Source of the DNA: a virus
Virus record (IMG/VR): IMGVR_UViG_3300027126_000272
Location: 1-37,690 of that record
Reading direction: 5' to 3' (one strand)
DNA length: 37,690 nt
Shown here: one piece after another, positions 24,430 to 32,309 of the stretch
Layout of the letters: each line of letters begins with the position of its first letter
How positions within the stretch are numbered: position 1 is the first letter of the stretch
Position numbers and translations under genes: made by a program
Notes under the pieces: generated by a model
Seen by the model: only the letters and a program-made list of their open reading frames with translations
What the model was told of the DNA's origin: nothing
Database searches by the model: none

Positions 24430-25080
24430 ATGAGCAATGAAATATTTTTCACAAGTGACCTCCATTTCGGTCATGGTAATGTAATAAAATATTCAAACAG
24501 ACCTTTTATGGATCAGTTTGAACGTCATGAGTATGACAAAGCAAAAGCTAACCTAACTCCCGCAGAATACCGTGAGTTTGAACGCCGTTTTAAACTCAGT
24601 CGTCAAACAGTTGAACGCATGGATAATACCATGATTGAGCGTTTCAATTCCAAGGTTCTTCCTAACTCCACGGTATACATCCTTGGTGATGTTGCATTCT
24701 ACAAAGAGGTTTCCACCACCATTTCTTTGTTGAAACGAATGAATGGTCGTAAGATTTTGATTGCAGGTAATCATGATAAGTACATGGTAAAAGATCGTGC
24801 ATTCCGTGATTGTTTTGAACAGGTTCGTGATTTCATGGAAATAAAACATGAAAACCAAAGTATAACATTATGTCACTATGCTATGCTAACGTGGAATAAG
24901 AGCCATCATGGCGCTTGGATGTTGCATGGCCATAGTCATGGTTCACTGCCTGATGATAACACTCAATTACGCATAGATGTTGGCGTTGATTGTCATGATT
25001 TTTATCCAATTTCTTTTAGTGAAGTAAAAGAAATTATGTCTAAGAAGAAATACTCACCGATTGATCATCACGGGGAATAA
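24430..25080 (+). CDS. Calcineurin-like metallophosphoesterase (216 aa)
   Basis: All motifs of the two-metal phosphoesterase family are present: SDLHFGH with D10, H12 and H15, LGDVAF with D87, AGNHDK at 112-117, a conserved His in LCHYAML near 149, and LHGHSH at 165-170. Small phage enzymes of this type (for example lambda PP and its relatives) act on phosphoproteins, nucleotides or cyclic nucleotides in vitro; the real substrate here is unknown. An insertion of about 45 residues (28-75) after the first motif is helical. It has its own promoter. The C-terminal codons form half of a CACGGGG/CCCCGTG hairpin. Confidence 0.92.
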   Translation: MSNEIFFTSDLHFGHGNVIKYSNRPFMDQFERHEYDKAKANLTPAEYREFERRFKLSRQTVERMDNTMIERFNSKVLPNSTVYILGDVAFYKEVSTTISLLKRMNGRKILIAGNHDKYMVKDRAFRDCFEQVRDFMEIKHENQSITLCHYAMLTWNKSHHGAWMLHGHSHGSLPDDNTQLRIDVGVDCHDFYPISFSEVKEIMSKKKYSPIDHHGE

Positions 25081-25088
25081 CCCCCGTG
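25069..25088 (+). terminator. GC-rich hairpin at the gene end, attenuator or weak terminator
   Basis: CACGGGG (25069-25075) and CCCCGTG (25082-25088) form a perfect 7-base stem with loop AATAAC that contains the stop codon. No T-run follows, so it may only attenuate, stabilise the mRNA, or hide the GTG start of the next small gene. Confidence 0.45.
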
Positions 25089-25295
25089 GATTATTCATCT
25101 TCTAATTCGTCGAATAATAAATCTTACAATGATGAACGTTGTTTTAGTGGTATGCAATCAAGAGCACATGGAATTACAGACAAAGGAATAAACCGCATGC
25201 TCGATAGCTCTTGTAAAAAAGACTATGGGTATTATTACCATGACTCCATATATGATGAAGTCGATGAATGGCATTGTCAGAATGATGAATGTTAA
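25086..25295 (+). CDS. Small Ser/Asn/Asp/Tyr/Cys-rich protein (69 aa)
   Basis: Unknown hydrophilic protein with four Cys in a compositionally odd sequence (SSSNSSNNKSYNDE near the start, DYGYYYHDSIYDE near the end). A GTG at 25086 within a hairpin is the most likely start; the first in-frame ATG is at codon 23. It is one of several tiny proteins of similar composition spread among the genes from 25 to 28.4 kb. Its stop overlaps the ATG of the next, interrupted frame, so the set is tightly packed. Such phage proteins are often inhibitors or decoys of host factors, but nothing specific is visible. Confidence 0.5.
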   Translation: MDYSSSNSSNNKSYNDERCFSGMQSRAHGITDKGINRMLDSSCKKDYGYYYHDSIYDEVDEWHCQNDEC

Positions 25296-25531
25296 AACAC
25301 TTAATTATTATCGTCACTTGTGGTTAGAACCACGGTAATGAATTAAACGAAAAAATTAAAACGCTTTATAGTCGTAAAATGTTTGACTATATGTTTTCAA
25401 AGTTTGATCGTTCTATAATGAAAATACCAATTGATACTATAACACATAACGATTTTTCGGATGAAGTTGAGTTTTTGAACAATTTTAATGATGAGGGGTT
25501 GACGTTCCGTAGTCAACATAGTAATGACTAA
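25289..25531 (+). pseudogene. 80-codon gene interrupted by one in-frame TAG
   Basis: From the ATG at 25289, which overlaps the previous stop, the frame reads MLKHLIIIVTCG, then TAG (25325-25327), then NHGNELNEKIKTLYSRKMF and on to a TAA at 25529-25531 directly before the next ATG. The frame on both sides of the TAG looks coding, and both ends fit exactly into the tight gene packing, so the whole looks like one gene with an internal stop. The TAG lies in a short palindrome (GTGGTT-AG-AACCAC). Without readthrough, a 50-residue product could start at the ATG at 25379, but it has no ribosome site. It could be a decayed gene, a readthrough gene or a sequencing error. Confidence 0.5.
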
Positions 25532-25732
25532 ATGAGCAATAGTACATCAATATTCGATCATCAATGCATGTTTAATTATACAACGTCTAGGGATATGTTT
25601 TATATTTATGACGAATCACGTGATGATAATCCTAAACCGCAAAAATATTGTAATCCTGTAAAATATAATACAGACCGTTATAATGAATGTTATGATGACG
25701 TTTCTTATAATACCCAATCCAAAAATGATTAA
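25532..25732 (+). CDS. Small Asp/Asn/Tyr/Ser-rich protein (66 aa)
   Basis: Unknown hydrophilic protein with many Asp, Asn, Tyr and Ser, and three Cys (HQCMF, KYCNP, NECYDD). Composition resembles the small proteins at 25086, 26802 and 28227. The ATG follows the TAA of the interrupted frame with no gap, which supports it as part of the same transcript. No ribosome site stronger than ATGACTAA is visible. Confidence 0.5.
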   Translation: MSNSTSIFDHQCMFNYTTSRDMFYIYDESRDDNPKPQKYCNPVKYNTDRYNECYDDVSYNTQSKND

Positions 25733-25750
25733 TAACACCAAGAGTATAAA

Positions 25751-26800
25751 ATGACTTTTTTACAAACAAATTATATAGCTTCTCACGAAACTTCCAACAA
25801 CCCAATTGTAAACTCCTATCAAGCAATTTTATCTAAACGATTGTCGGAGATGTTTTCACGAACTAATTATTATAATTCTGGTTTTGGATATTTTTATATA
25901 ACAAAGCAGAACTTATTTCGTTTGAAGGCATTGTTGGAAGAAAAACAATGTTTAATTTATCACTTTTCTGGTTCTTCAAAAGAGTTTATCTATATTACCA
26001 ATGATAATGAAGAAATCGTAAAAGTTAACTTTATATCAGAAGTAAATGATTGTGTTGAAGAATCTTACAAGATGTCGTATAACTCTATTATGAGAACTTG
26101 TAGTAAAACATTAGAGTTTTTGGAAATATTGAAAGATGTTTCTTTTGTTCCTCCTAATAAGATGAAAGTATACAATTATTATTTTCAAGAAGGAAAAATT
26201 GTATATAATGAAATGTTGATGGATGTTACCCCGTCGTTGAACCAATTGGCGTATCCGTATATCAAAAACATGCATCAATATTTTGAAGATTATTTTAACA
26301 ATGAACGCAGTGTCTGCATCTTTAAAGGACAACCCGGAACAGGTAAGACCACATTAATTCGTTCTTTGATGGCCAAATATACACCTCAAGATGTTCCCGT
26401 ATTTTATACTAACTCGGATCGTGCTATTGAGTCTGATCAATTGTTCAGTGAGTTCTTGACTTCTTCTGCAAAGTCTATTGTTTTTGAGGATATTGATATC
26501 CATTTGACTGCACGTAATGATGGTAATTTGACAATGTATCGTTTGCTTGCAGCATCTGATGGTTTCATTAAGTCTCCAATCAACAGTAAGAAAATCCTTA
26601 TTTCTACAAACTTACCTAACATTCGTGAAATGGATAATGCATTGACTCGCCCCGGTCGTTGTCAAGGTATCATTGATTTCCGTGCATTGGATTATACCGA
26701 ATCCTGTGCATTCATGGAGTCTATTAAACAAGATTATTCGTGGTTGGATAGTAAGAAGAAATATACCTTGGCAGAATTGTATAACCCGGAATTGAAATAA
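25751..26800 (+). CDS. AAA+ ATPase (349 aa)
   Basis: An unassigned N-terminal domain (about 1-160) precedes a single AAA+ module: Walker A GQPGTGKTT at 193-201, Walker B IVFEDID at 243-249, sensor 1 STN at 285-287, and LTRPGRC at 298-304, which supplies the arginine finger of the classic AAA clade. The closest well-known architectures are BCS1- or proteasome-type ATPases that remodel proteins. The N-terminal domain probably selects a substrate. The gene starts 18 bases after the preceding small gene, and a tiny gene follows after one base. Its function in this phage is unknown. Confidence 0.9.
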   Translation: MTFLQTNYIASHETSNNPIVNSYQAILSKRLSEMFSRTNYYNSGFGYFYITKQNLFRLKALLEEKQCLIYHFSGSSKEFIYITNDNEEIVKVNFISEVNDCVEESYKMSYNSIMRTCSKTLEFLEILKDVSFVPPNKMKVYNYYFQEGKIVYNEMLMDVTPSLNQLAYPYIKNMHQYFEDYFNNERSVCIFKGQPGTGKTTLIRSLMAKYTPQDVPVFYTNSDRAIESDQLFSEFLTSSAKSIVFEDIDIHLTARNDGNLTMYRLLAASDGFIKSPINSKKILISTNLPNIREMDNALTRPGRCQGIIDFRALDYTESCAFMESIKQDYSWLDSKKKYTLAELYNPELK

Positions 26801-26801
26801 A

Positions 26802-27023
26802 ATGGAAGGAAATCTATTATTGTCCGAAGATTCTGAAAAAGATGGAAGATGTTATCAAAATTGGCGTGAAAATATAGACTATAAAGTTTTTAGAGATATG
26901 GAAACTAAAGAGTTTATTGAAAGTAAGTATACTAACAATAATAAACCATTACAATCAGATTCAGAATCAATTGTGGATAGTGGTGTTTATTCGATTAGTT
27001 GGAACAATAGACATGATGAATGA
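26802..27023 (+). CDS. Small acidic Asn/Ser/Asp-rich protein (73 aa)
   Basis: Unknown. Hydrophilic and acidic, with one Cys and repeated NNN/DSES stretches. The ATG lies one base after the AAA+ stop, and its end overlaps the methyltransferase start by 11 bases, which supports a real gene in a coupled chain. Composition puts it with the other tiny proteins of this region. Confidence 0.5.
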   Translation: MEGNLLLSEDSEKDGRCYQNWRENIDYKVFRDMETKEFIESKYTNNNKPLQSDSESIVDSGVYSISWNNRHDE

Positions 27024-27600
27024 TATGAAAGGTAAAAATTTTTCCACAAATAATGTTTCAGGAAATCGTAAAAAGTCAGATTTTTATGAAACCCCATATT
27101 CACTAACTCAACAATTTCTTCAAGCACATTCTTTTTATGGGGATGTGCTTGAGCCTGCTTGTGGTGATGGTGCTATTGTAAAGGTTTTGGAAGAAAATGG
27201 TTACAATGTAACTGCGTTTGACGTAGAAGTTGATTTTTTGAAATACAATGGCACCATAGATAACATTATAACAAACCCACCTTTTTCATTGGCATATGAG
27301 TTCATACTACATGCTAAAAAGATTGCTACACGTCAGATAGCTATGCTTTTGCCACTTTCTTACTTGCATGGTAAGAAGCGTTACGATAACATATATTGTG
27401 ATAAGGACTTTTCATTGAGGGCTGTGTATGTTTATACACGTTATCCATTATTAGGAGAAAAACTTAGGGAAGATGGTAAGTATAAAACTGGAATGATGGT
27501 GTATGCATGGTTTGTTTTTGATAAAGAACATAGTGGCCCACCAGAAATACATTGGTTAGATAATAATGAATATGTTTTGAATAGTAAGGATAAAATATGA
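27013..27600 (+). CDS. DNA adenine-type methyltransferase (195 aa)
   Basis: S-adenosylmethionine-dependent methyltransferase with motif I LEPACGDGAIVKVL and the catalytic motif IV NPPF (in IITNPPFSLAYEF), as in N6-adenine methyltransferases; NPPF also occurs in some N4-cytosine enzymes. The N-terminal KSDFYETPYSLTQQFL is the usual lead-in of phage enzymes of this type. The frame is open upstream to 26917, but the ATG at 27013 (or 27016) is preferred because it overlaps the previous gene only slightly. No target-recognition domain is visible, so specificity cannot be read. It probably protects phage DNA from restriction or marks it. Confidence 0.85.
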   Translation: MMNDMKGKNFSTNNVSGNRKKSDFYETPYSLTQQFLQAHSFYGDVLEPACGDGAIVKVLEENGYNVTAFDVEVDFLKYNGTIDNIITNPPFSLAYEFILHAKKIATRQIAMLLPLSYLHGKKRYDNIYCDKDFSLRAVYVYTRYPLLGEKLREDGKYKTGMMVYAWFVFDKEHSGPPEIHWLDNNEYVLNSKDKI

Positions 27601-27920
27601 AAGTAATGAAACACCCATTTGCTTTGACAAATGATACATTAAAAGACCATTATATGATAATTGATGGCGACTACAAAGGTAGTGTTTATGAACTGAAAAA
27701 TGTTCGCTTTGGTGGGGATGCTGAGATTATGTTTGATTTGGACTTAGTTGCATTGCAATTTAAGGAAAGACCAGTGACCGATATATTCCTTATAAATTAC
27801 CATTTTGGTATTATACAACAAAAGGTTAGTGATTTGGTTGTTGAAGCATTGAAATCGTATATTGATGCCAATACAGATAAAGAAGCTGCCAACATAGCGG
27901 ACAAACCTGTACGTGAGTGA
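27597..27920 (+). CDS. Hypothetical protein (107 aa)
   Basis: Unknown small protein. The first two thirds suggest a compact beta-rich fold (HYMIIDGDYKGSVYELKNV, AEIMFDLDLVAL), and the end is helical. The start overlaps the methyltransferase stop (ATGA) and the end overlaps the GTG of the HNH gene. It lies between a methyltransferase and a nuclease gene, but nothing in its sequence links it to DNA modification. Confidence 0.68.
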   Translation: MKVMKHPFALTNDTLKDHYMIIDGDYKGSVYELKNVRFGGDAEIMFDLDLVALQFKERPVTDIFLINYHFGIIQQKVSDLVVEALKSYIDANTDKEAANIADKPVRE

Positions 27921-28227
27921 AAAGAAAAAACTCATACGCCAAAACTTTCGTGAGTCTGTTTTTGGACGTGACGGATATAAATGTGTCTTTTGTGATATTA
28001 CTGAAACCCTTGATGCACATCATATAACCGATAGAAAAGAAATGCCAAACGGAGGCTATGTTGCCTCTAATGGCATTTCTTTATGTCATGAACATCATAT
28101 GTTAGTTGAAGATTGGCATGTTTATGGTGAAGTTATAGAAGAACGTTATCATCCAAATAATCTTTATCAGATGGTTGGAAGTTCATACGAAAAGGCATAT
28201 TTGGATTCTTTGAAATTGGGGAATTAA
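27913..28227 (+). CDS. HNH endonuclease (104 aa)
   Basis: Compact HNH nuclease: FGRDGYKCVFCD with the CxxC zinc pair C24/C27, LDAHHITDRKEM with the catalytic-motif His pair at 36-37, SNGISLCHEHHMLVE with N53, C58 and H61/H62. It starts at GTG 27913, overlapping the previous gene. The domain fills nearly the whole protein. It could be a homing-type, packaging-related or restriction-like nuclease; proximity to a methyltransferase is suggestive but not proof of a pair. Confidence 0.88.
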   Translation: MSEKKKLIRQNFRESVFGRDGYKCVFCDITETLDAHHITDRKEMPNGGYVASNGISLCHEHHMLVEDWHVYGEVIEERYHPNNLYQMVGSSYEKAYLDSLKLGN

Positions 28228-28421
28228 TGCTTTCAAATTATAAAAATGATAAAAGTAATTGTTGGTTTAGTGATGATAATATCATTCATGATATGGCTAA
28301 ACATAATAGGTCGTATAATTATAGGTATTGTAATGGTGATGACGACTTTTATCGACCATGCTGTGAACATGAAGACCTCTCTATTAGTGAAAATTGTTTT
28401 GACGAAGGTGTTGGTGATTAA
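28227..28421 (+). CDS. Small Asn/Asp/Tyr/Cys-rich protein (64 aa)
   Basis: Hydrophilic protein with five Cys, including an adjacent pair (YRPCCEHED), and high Asn, Asp and Tyr. The first base of its ATG is the last base of the HNH stop. The Cys and His residues could hold a metal ion. It resembles the proteins at 25086 and 25532 in composition. Function unknown. Confidence 0.52.
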   Translation: MLSNYKNDKSNCWFSDDNIIHDMAKHNRSYNYRYCNGDDDFYRPCCEHEDLSISENCFDEGVGD

Positions 28422-28449
28422 TATTAACAAAGTGATGGAAATACGGTAA

Positions 28450-29382
28450 ATGGAAATAAAAGAAAGGTTTGAAGGTGCATTGTTTGGTCTTGCGTGTGGT
28501 GATGCCGTGGGGGCACCAGCCGAATGGAAGCCAAGAGAATGGCTTGACCAAAACCCTATTACTGGAATGCAGGATAGTGTTAGTCATGATTTAAAGGCAG
28601 GTCAATTTACCGATGATACCAGCATGGCTTTATGTTTGGCGCAAAGCTTGATTGACAGTGATGGTGTGGATCAGTTAGACCAAATGAGGAAGTATGCCCA
28701 ATGGTTTATGCAAGGGTATATGGGATGTAACCAAAAGTGCAATGGTATTGGACGTACTACACGTTTAGCAATACAGGATTTTTTACAGACAGGAAATTAT
28801 GTCTGTACAGAAAACAATCCTGAGAAAGCTGGTAATGGTAGTATTATGCGCTTAGCGCCATTGCCAATGTTTTACTTTCAAGATTTTAATGGTCTTATGA
28901 AGGCTACTGTTAAATCTACACAAACAACACATGGTTCATATGAGTCAATTTATGGAGCAGTATTGTTTTCAATTTACATGCATCGTGCGTTGCTTGGTGT
29001 TAAAAAGGAAAACATCATATCACCTGTTCATTTCTTGGCTAACGATAAAAATACATCTGATGGGTTGAAGAAAATAATTTTTGGTGAATACCTTAATAAA
29101 GATTATGATTCTATCAAGGGTACAGGTTATATTATTGAGTCTCTTGAAGCAGCATTGTGGTGTTTTTATAAAACCGATAATTATAAAGATGCTGTTTTAA
29201 TGGCGGTTAATCAAGGTTATGATGCAGATACAACGGCTGCTATTGTTGGTCAATTGGCAGGTGCACATTACGGTGTTAACAATATTCCTACAGAATGGTT
29301 GCAAGTTTTGGATATGTATGATACTATAGATGGAATTATTGGGACAATATATAATAAAGTTGAAAAACGTTTAATACTATAA
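28450..29382 (+). CDS. ADP-ribosylglycohydrolase (ARH/DraG family, 310 aa)
   Basis: Full-length member of the family that removes ADP-ribose from proteins or other acceptors. Signatures: FEGALFGLACGDAVGAPAEW at 7-26, FTDDTSMAL at 53-61 (first metal-binding set T54, D55, D56), GNGSIMRLAP at 128-137, HGSYESI at 161-167, and GYDADTTAAIVGQLAGAHYG at 256-275 with D258, D260 and T261 as the second metal set. All residues expected for the dinuclear magnesium site are present, so it should be active. In a phage it may undo host ADP-ribosylation (toxin-type defences) or reverse a modification made by the phage itself; no ADP-ribosyltransferase is visible in the window. Confidence 0.93.
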   Translation: MEIKERFEGALFGLACGDAVGAPAEWKPREWLDQNPITGMQDSVSHDLKAGQFTDDTSMALCLAQSLIDSDGVDQLDQMRKYAQWFMQGYMGCNQKCNGIGRTTRLAIQDFLQTGNYVCTENNPEKAGNGSIMRLAPLPMFYFQDFNGLMKATVKSTQTTHGSYESIYGAVLFSIYMHRALLGVKKENIISPVHFLANDKNTSDGLKKIIFGEYLNKDYDSIKGTGYIIESLEAALWCFYKTDNYKDAVLMAVNQGYDADTTAAIVGQLAGAHYGVNNIPTEWLQVLDMYDTIDGIIGTIYNKVEKRLIL

Positions 29383-29413
29383 TAATTCACATAATTCATA
29401 TCAAGGATGTAAA

Positions 29414-31270
29414 ATGACAAATAATGATAATTTTAAGGTTCTAACGGACGAAGAACATTTAAAGCTTAGACCCTCCATGTATATCGGCTCTGTTGACGAG
29501 ACTGATATATCAACATATTTTATAAACCTATCTGATGGGGTATTATCAGAAGCGGAATATAAATCAATAAAGATAGTTCCCGGCCTTGCAAAGATAATCA
29601 ATGAAATCATTGACAATAGTGTTGATGAAAGTATTAGAACCAATGGGAAATATGCGAACAAAATAGACATATCCATGAAAGAAAACCTAGATGGTTTTCT
29701 GGTGACAGTACGTGATAACGGTCGTGGTATTCCTATTGTAAAACCAGATGGTGTTGATGAATACAGACCAGTATTATCTTGGTCTAGGGCACGTTCTGGC
29801 ACTTCTTTTGATGCTAACCGTGTTACGTTAGGTGCTAATGGCGTTGGGTCATTTGCAACATATGTTTTTTCAACCAAGTTTTTTGGGGAGACGCATGATG
29901 GTACACATGGTTTGACTTTTCAAAAAGACGGTATGATAACAAAAGTCACTAAATCTAAAAAGAATTTCACCGAAGTTACCTTTTTACCAGATTTGGAACA
30001 ATTCAACAAGGGTGAAGTTTCTTTTAATAATCATGCTGAATATATCAGACAACGATTGATAAACTTGTCCATATGTTATCCTAAGATTAAGTTTACTTTT
30101 AATGGTGATTTGGTTTCCATACATGATATGTCTGCGTTAGCAACATCATTTTATAAAGATAATATTATTGTTAAGGAAAATGATTTCACAATTATAATAG
30201 GTTCTACTGCCGAGTTCCAAGAGTTTAGATTCCATTCGTATGTTAATGGTTTACATACTCCAAATGGCGGCGCAGTTGTTGATTATATCACTTCCGAAGT
30301 GTGTAGTCTTCTTCAACCACTAATAAAAAAGAAGCATAAGATTGAAGTAACACCAAGTCAAATAAAAAATAATTTGTTTCTTGGTTTGTATGTTGTTAAT
30401 TTTCAAAACTTGAAGTTTGATTCACAAACTAAAGAAAAAATAACAAACAGTCGTAATGAAGTTGCTGAGTTTTTTAAAGGTTATGATTTCACTGGTTTGG
30501 CTAAGAAGATTTTAACAACTGAAAATATCATCAATCCAATAATACAATCTATACTTGCAAAGAAAGAATTAGCTGAACGCTTGGAGTTAGCTAGAAAACA
30601 AAAGAAATCACAGAAATTAGATATTGTAAACCATATACAAGCAACATATCCTGAACCAGAGGAACGAATATTATTTGTTGCAGAAGGTCTTTCCGCTATG
30701 TCCCCTTTATTGGCTACTAGAAAATCCACGAAAATTGGTGGTTATCCCCTGCGTGGTAAGATTTTGAATGTCACTGGAATGAAGTATAACGCCATAATGG
30801 ATAACGTCACCGTGTCTGAATTGATATCAGTCATTGGATTGCATCTTGGAAAACCACCACAGGATTTGAATTATGGAAAAATTGCGATTATGACGGATGC
30901 TGACGTTGACGGTATCAGTATCAGAATGCAATTGGTTAATCTGTTCTATTTGTGGGGAACAAGGTTGTTTGATGAAAATCGTGTGTTCATAGTTAAGACA
31001 CCTTTATTATCCGCTCAAAAAGGAAATGATTTAAGACTTTATTATTCGTTTGATGAATACAATAAAGATAAGAAGAATATAAGGGGTTATGAGGAAACAT
31101 ATTTTAAAGGTCTTGGTACTATGCCACTAGAAGTGTATGAACAGTGCATTAATAATCCTAAATTGGTTCCTATAACATTATCGTCGGAATCTGATAAACG
31201 TCATTTAGAAATGGCTTTCGGAGATGATTCTGATATGAGAAAGAAATGGTTGTTGGGTGAGTTTAAATGA
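29414..31270 (+). CDS. 39: DNA topoisomerase II large subunit, T4 gp39-like with TOPRIM (618 aa)
   Basis: ATPase subunit of the phage type II topoisomerase. The GHKL ATPase domain shows NEIIDNSVDE at 63-72, DNGRGIP at 101-107 and LGANGVGS at 139-146. The TOPRIM region has FVAEGLSAM near 420-428 and MTDADVDG near 493-500, the metal-binding acidic residues. In T4 the TOPRIM part is encoded separately in gene 60; here both parts are in one frame, as in the unsplit gp39 of some T4 relatives. It overlaps the next gene by ATGA. The gp52-like partner follows two genes later. The complex supports replication initiation and DNA untangling. Confidence 0.95.
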   Translation: MTNNDNFKVLTDEEHLKLRPSMYIGSVDETDISTYFINLSDGVLSEAEYKSIKIVPGLAKIINEIIDNSVDESIRTNGKYANKIDISMKENLDGFLVTVRDNGRGIPIVKPDGVDEYRPVLSWSRARSGTSFDANRVTLGANGVGSFATYVFSTKFFGETHDGTHGLTFQKDGMITKVTKSKKNFTEVTFLPDLEQFNKGEVSFNNHAEYIRQRLINLSICYPKIKFTFNGDLVSIHDMSALATSFYKDNIIVKENDFTIIIGSTAEFQEFRFHSYVNGLHTPNGGAVVDYITSEVCSLLQPLIKKKHKIEVTPSQIKNNLFLGLYVVNFQNLKFDSQTKEKITNSRNEVAEFFKGYDFTGLAKKILTTENIINPIIQSILAKKELAERLELARKQKKSQKLDIVNHIQATYPEPEERILFVAEGLSAMSPLLATRKSTKIGGYPLRGKILNVTGMKYNAIMDNVTVSELISVIGLHLGKPPQDLNYGKIAIMTDADVDGISIRMQLVNLFYLWGTRLFDENRVFIVKTPLLSAQKGNDLRLYYSFDEYNKDKKNIRGYEETYFKGLGTMPLEVYEQCINNPKLVPITLSSESDKRHLEMAFGDDSDMRKKWLLGEFK

Positions 31271-31731
31271 ATACAATGGAATTGGATGTAACTAACTTGG
31301 AAATAAATGATTCATCAATAGAGTTTAATGGGTTAGCTTTTACCCAAACTAATGCCGATAAGCGTGATGAGAATAACATAATGATAGCAATGGACAACTA
31401 TAAGTCATTTTGTGAAGCTGCTGTTGAAAAAGAGCGAAATCAATTGTATGAGAAAATTGACAAGGCATTATTTGAATTGAAAGAAAATCAAATGTTAATT
31501 TATGTTCCAAAAGATATGAAAGTAATTGGTGTTAAAAGTGCATTTGTTACTAAATTATTTAAAAATGAATTAAAGGAAAAATCTAAATCTAGATATTTTA
31601 AAGCACAAATATTGGAAATATGCTGTGAATATAAAGATTCTGATGGAAATGTAAAAACAGAGTGGATACTACTAACACATTATTCACCGACACAATTTAT
31701 TAAAAAAATAATAACAGAGGAAATACTATAA
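31267..31731 (+). CDS. Hypothetical protein (154 aa)
   Basis: Unknown. Mixed alpha/beta protein, Lys/Glu-rich, with hydrophobic strands (MLIYVPKDMKVIGV, AQILEICCEY, EWILLTHYSP). It sits between the two topoisomerase subunit genes and overlaps its upstream neighbour by ATGA and its downstream neighbour by one base, so it is translated with them. A role in replication or recombination is possible from position only. Confidence 0.75.
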   Translation: MNTMELDVTNLEINDSSIEFNGLAFTQTNADKRDENNIMIAMDNYKSFCEAAVEKERNQLYEKIDKALFELKENQMLIYVPKDMKVIGVKSAFVTKLFKNELKEKSKSRYFKAQILEICCEYKDSDGNVKTEWILLTHYSPTQFIKKIITEEIL

Positions 31732-32240
31732 TGGTTAATAAAATAGATTTAAGTAAAGACCCAAATATTCTCGTATATGGCGGTCTTGAGTATGATTCAG
31801 CGTGTGTTGATGATGTTGTACCAGAAGAAGAACCATTAAAAGATGATGAAATTATTACTTTATGGGGTGTTAAGCATGTCAATGAAGTTAAAAATGAACT
31901 GGTTGATGATTCTCTCGGTGCAATGTATAACCGCATTTTGACACTTATTGCAGAATCTACTCCTAGTAAGTATGTCACATATAATAAAGAACGTGTTGTA
32001 GGAGTTAGACGTTTTGAGGAAGTTATGGTTACTAAAGAATCATTTTTCCAAACAAATGCGTATAACTTCACTAGAAACGTAGAACGTCTTAAAAATGAAT
32101 ACGCAAATGATAAGTTGGAAATATGTGTTGTCACTTCTTCTGCTGATGCTGATATTAACGGTCGTAAGTGGATACAATCGCCGCCGACATTTGTAAATTT
32201 TGCTATTGTTGAAATTAATGAAAAGCCGATATATCGTTAA
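31731..32240 (+). CDS. Hypothetical protein (169 aa)
   Basis: Unknown. Acidic N-terminus (VVPEEEPLKDDE), then a helical centre and a C-terminal part with strands (LEICVVTSSADADING, FVNFAIVEINEKPIYR). Conserved-looking ITLWGVKHVNEVKNEL at about 42-57. The start shares a base with the previous stop. A hairpin at its end suggests that the topoisomerase transcript partly ends here before the gp52-like gene. Confidence 0.72.
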   Translation: MVNKIDLSKDPNILVYGGLEYDSACVDDVVPEEEPLKDDEIITLWGVKHVNEVKNELVDDSLGAMYNRILTLIAESTPSKYVTYNKERVVGVRRFEEVMVTKESFFQTNAYNFTRNVERLKNEYANDKLEICVVTSSADADINGRKWIQSPPTFVNFAIVEINEKPIYR

Positions 32241-32252
32241 GATATCGGCTTT
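32222..32252 (+). terminator. Hairpin terminator or attenuator
   Basis: AAAGCCGATAT (32222-32232) and ATATCGGCTTT (32242-32252) form an 11-base perfect stem with a 9-base loop that contains the stop codon of the upstream gene. The T-run is short, so termination may be partial. Confidence 0.65.
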
Positions 32253-32309
32253 AACTATTATCACATAATTTACATATTTTTACTAAACACATATAAATGG
32301 ATTTAAAAA

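Noticed and set aside
29401-29877. Minus-strand open frame opposite the topoisomerase ATPase domain
   Set aside because: Shadow of a clearly conserved gene; no ribosome site and no recognisable protein.
32292-32299. TATAAATG, late-promoter-like, before the gp52-like gene
   Set aside because: One mismatch and only 11 bases before the ATG, so transcription would start at or inside the codon. Probably chance in AT-rich DNA.
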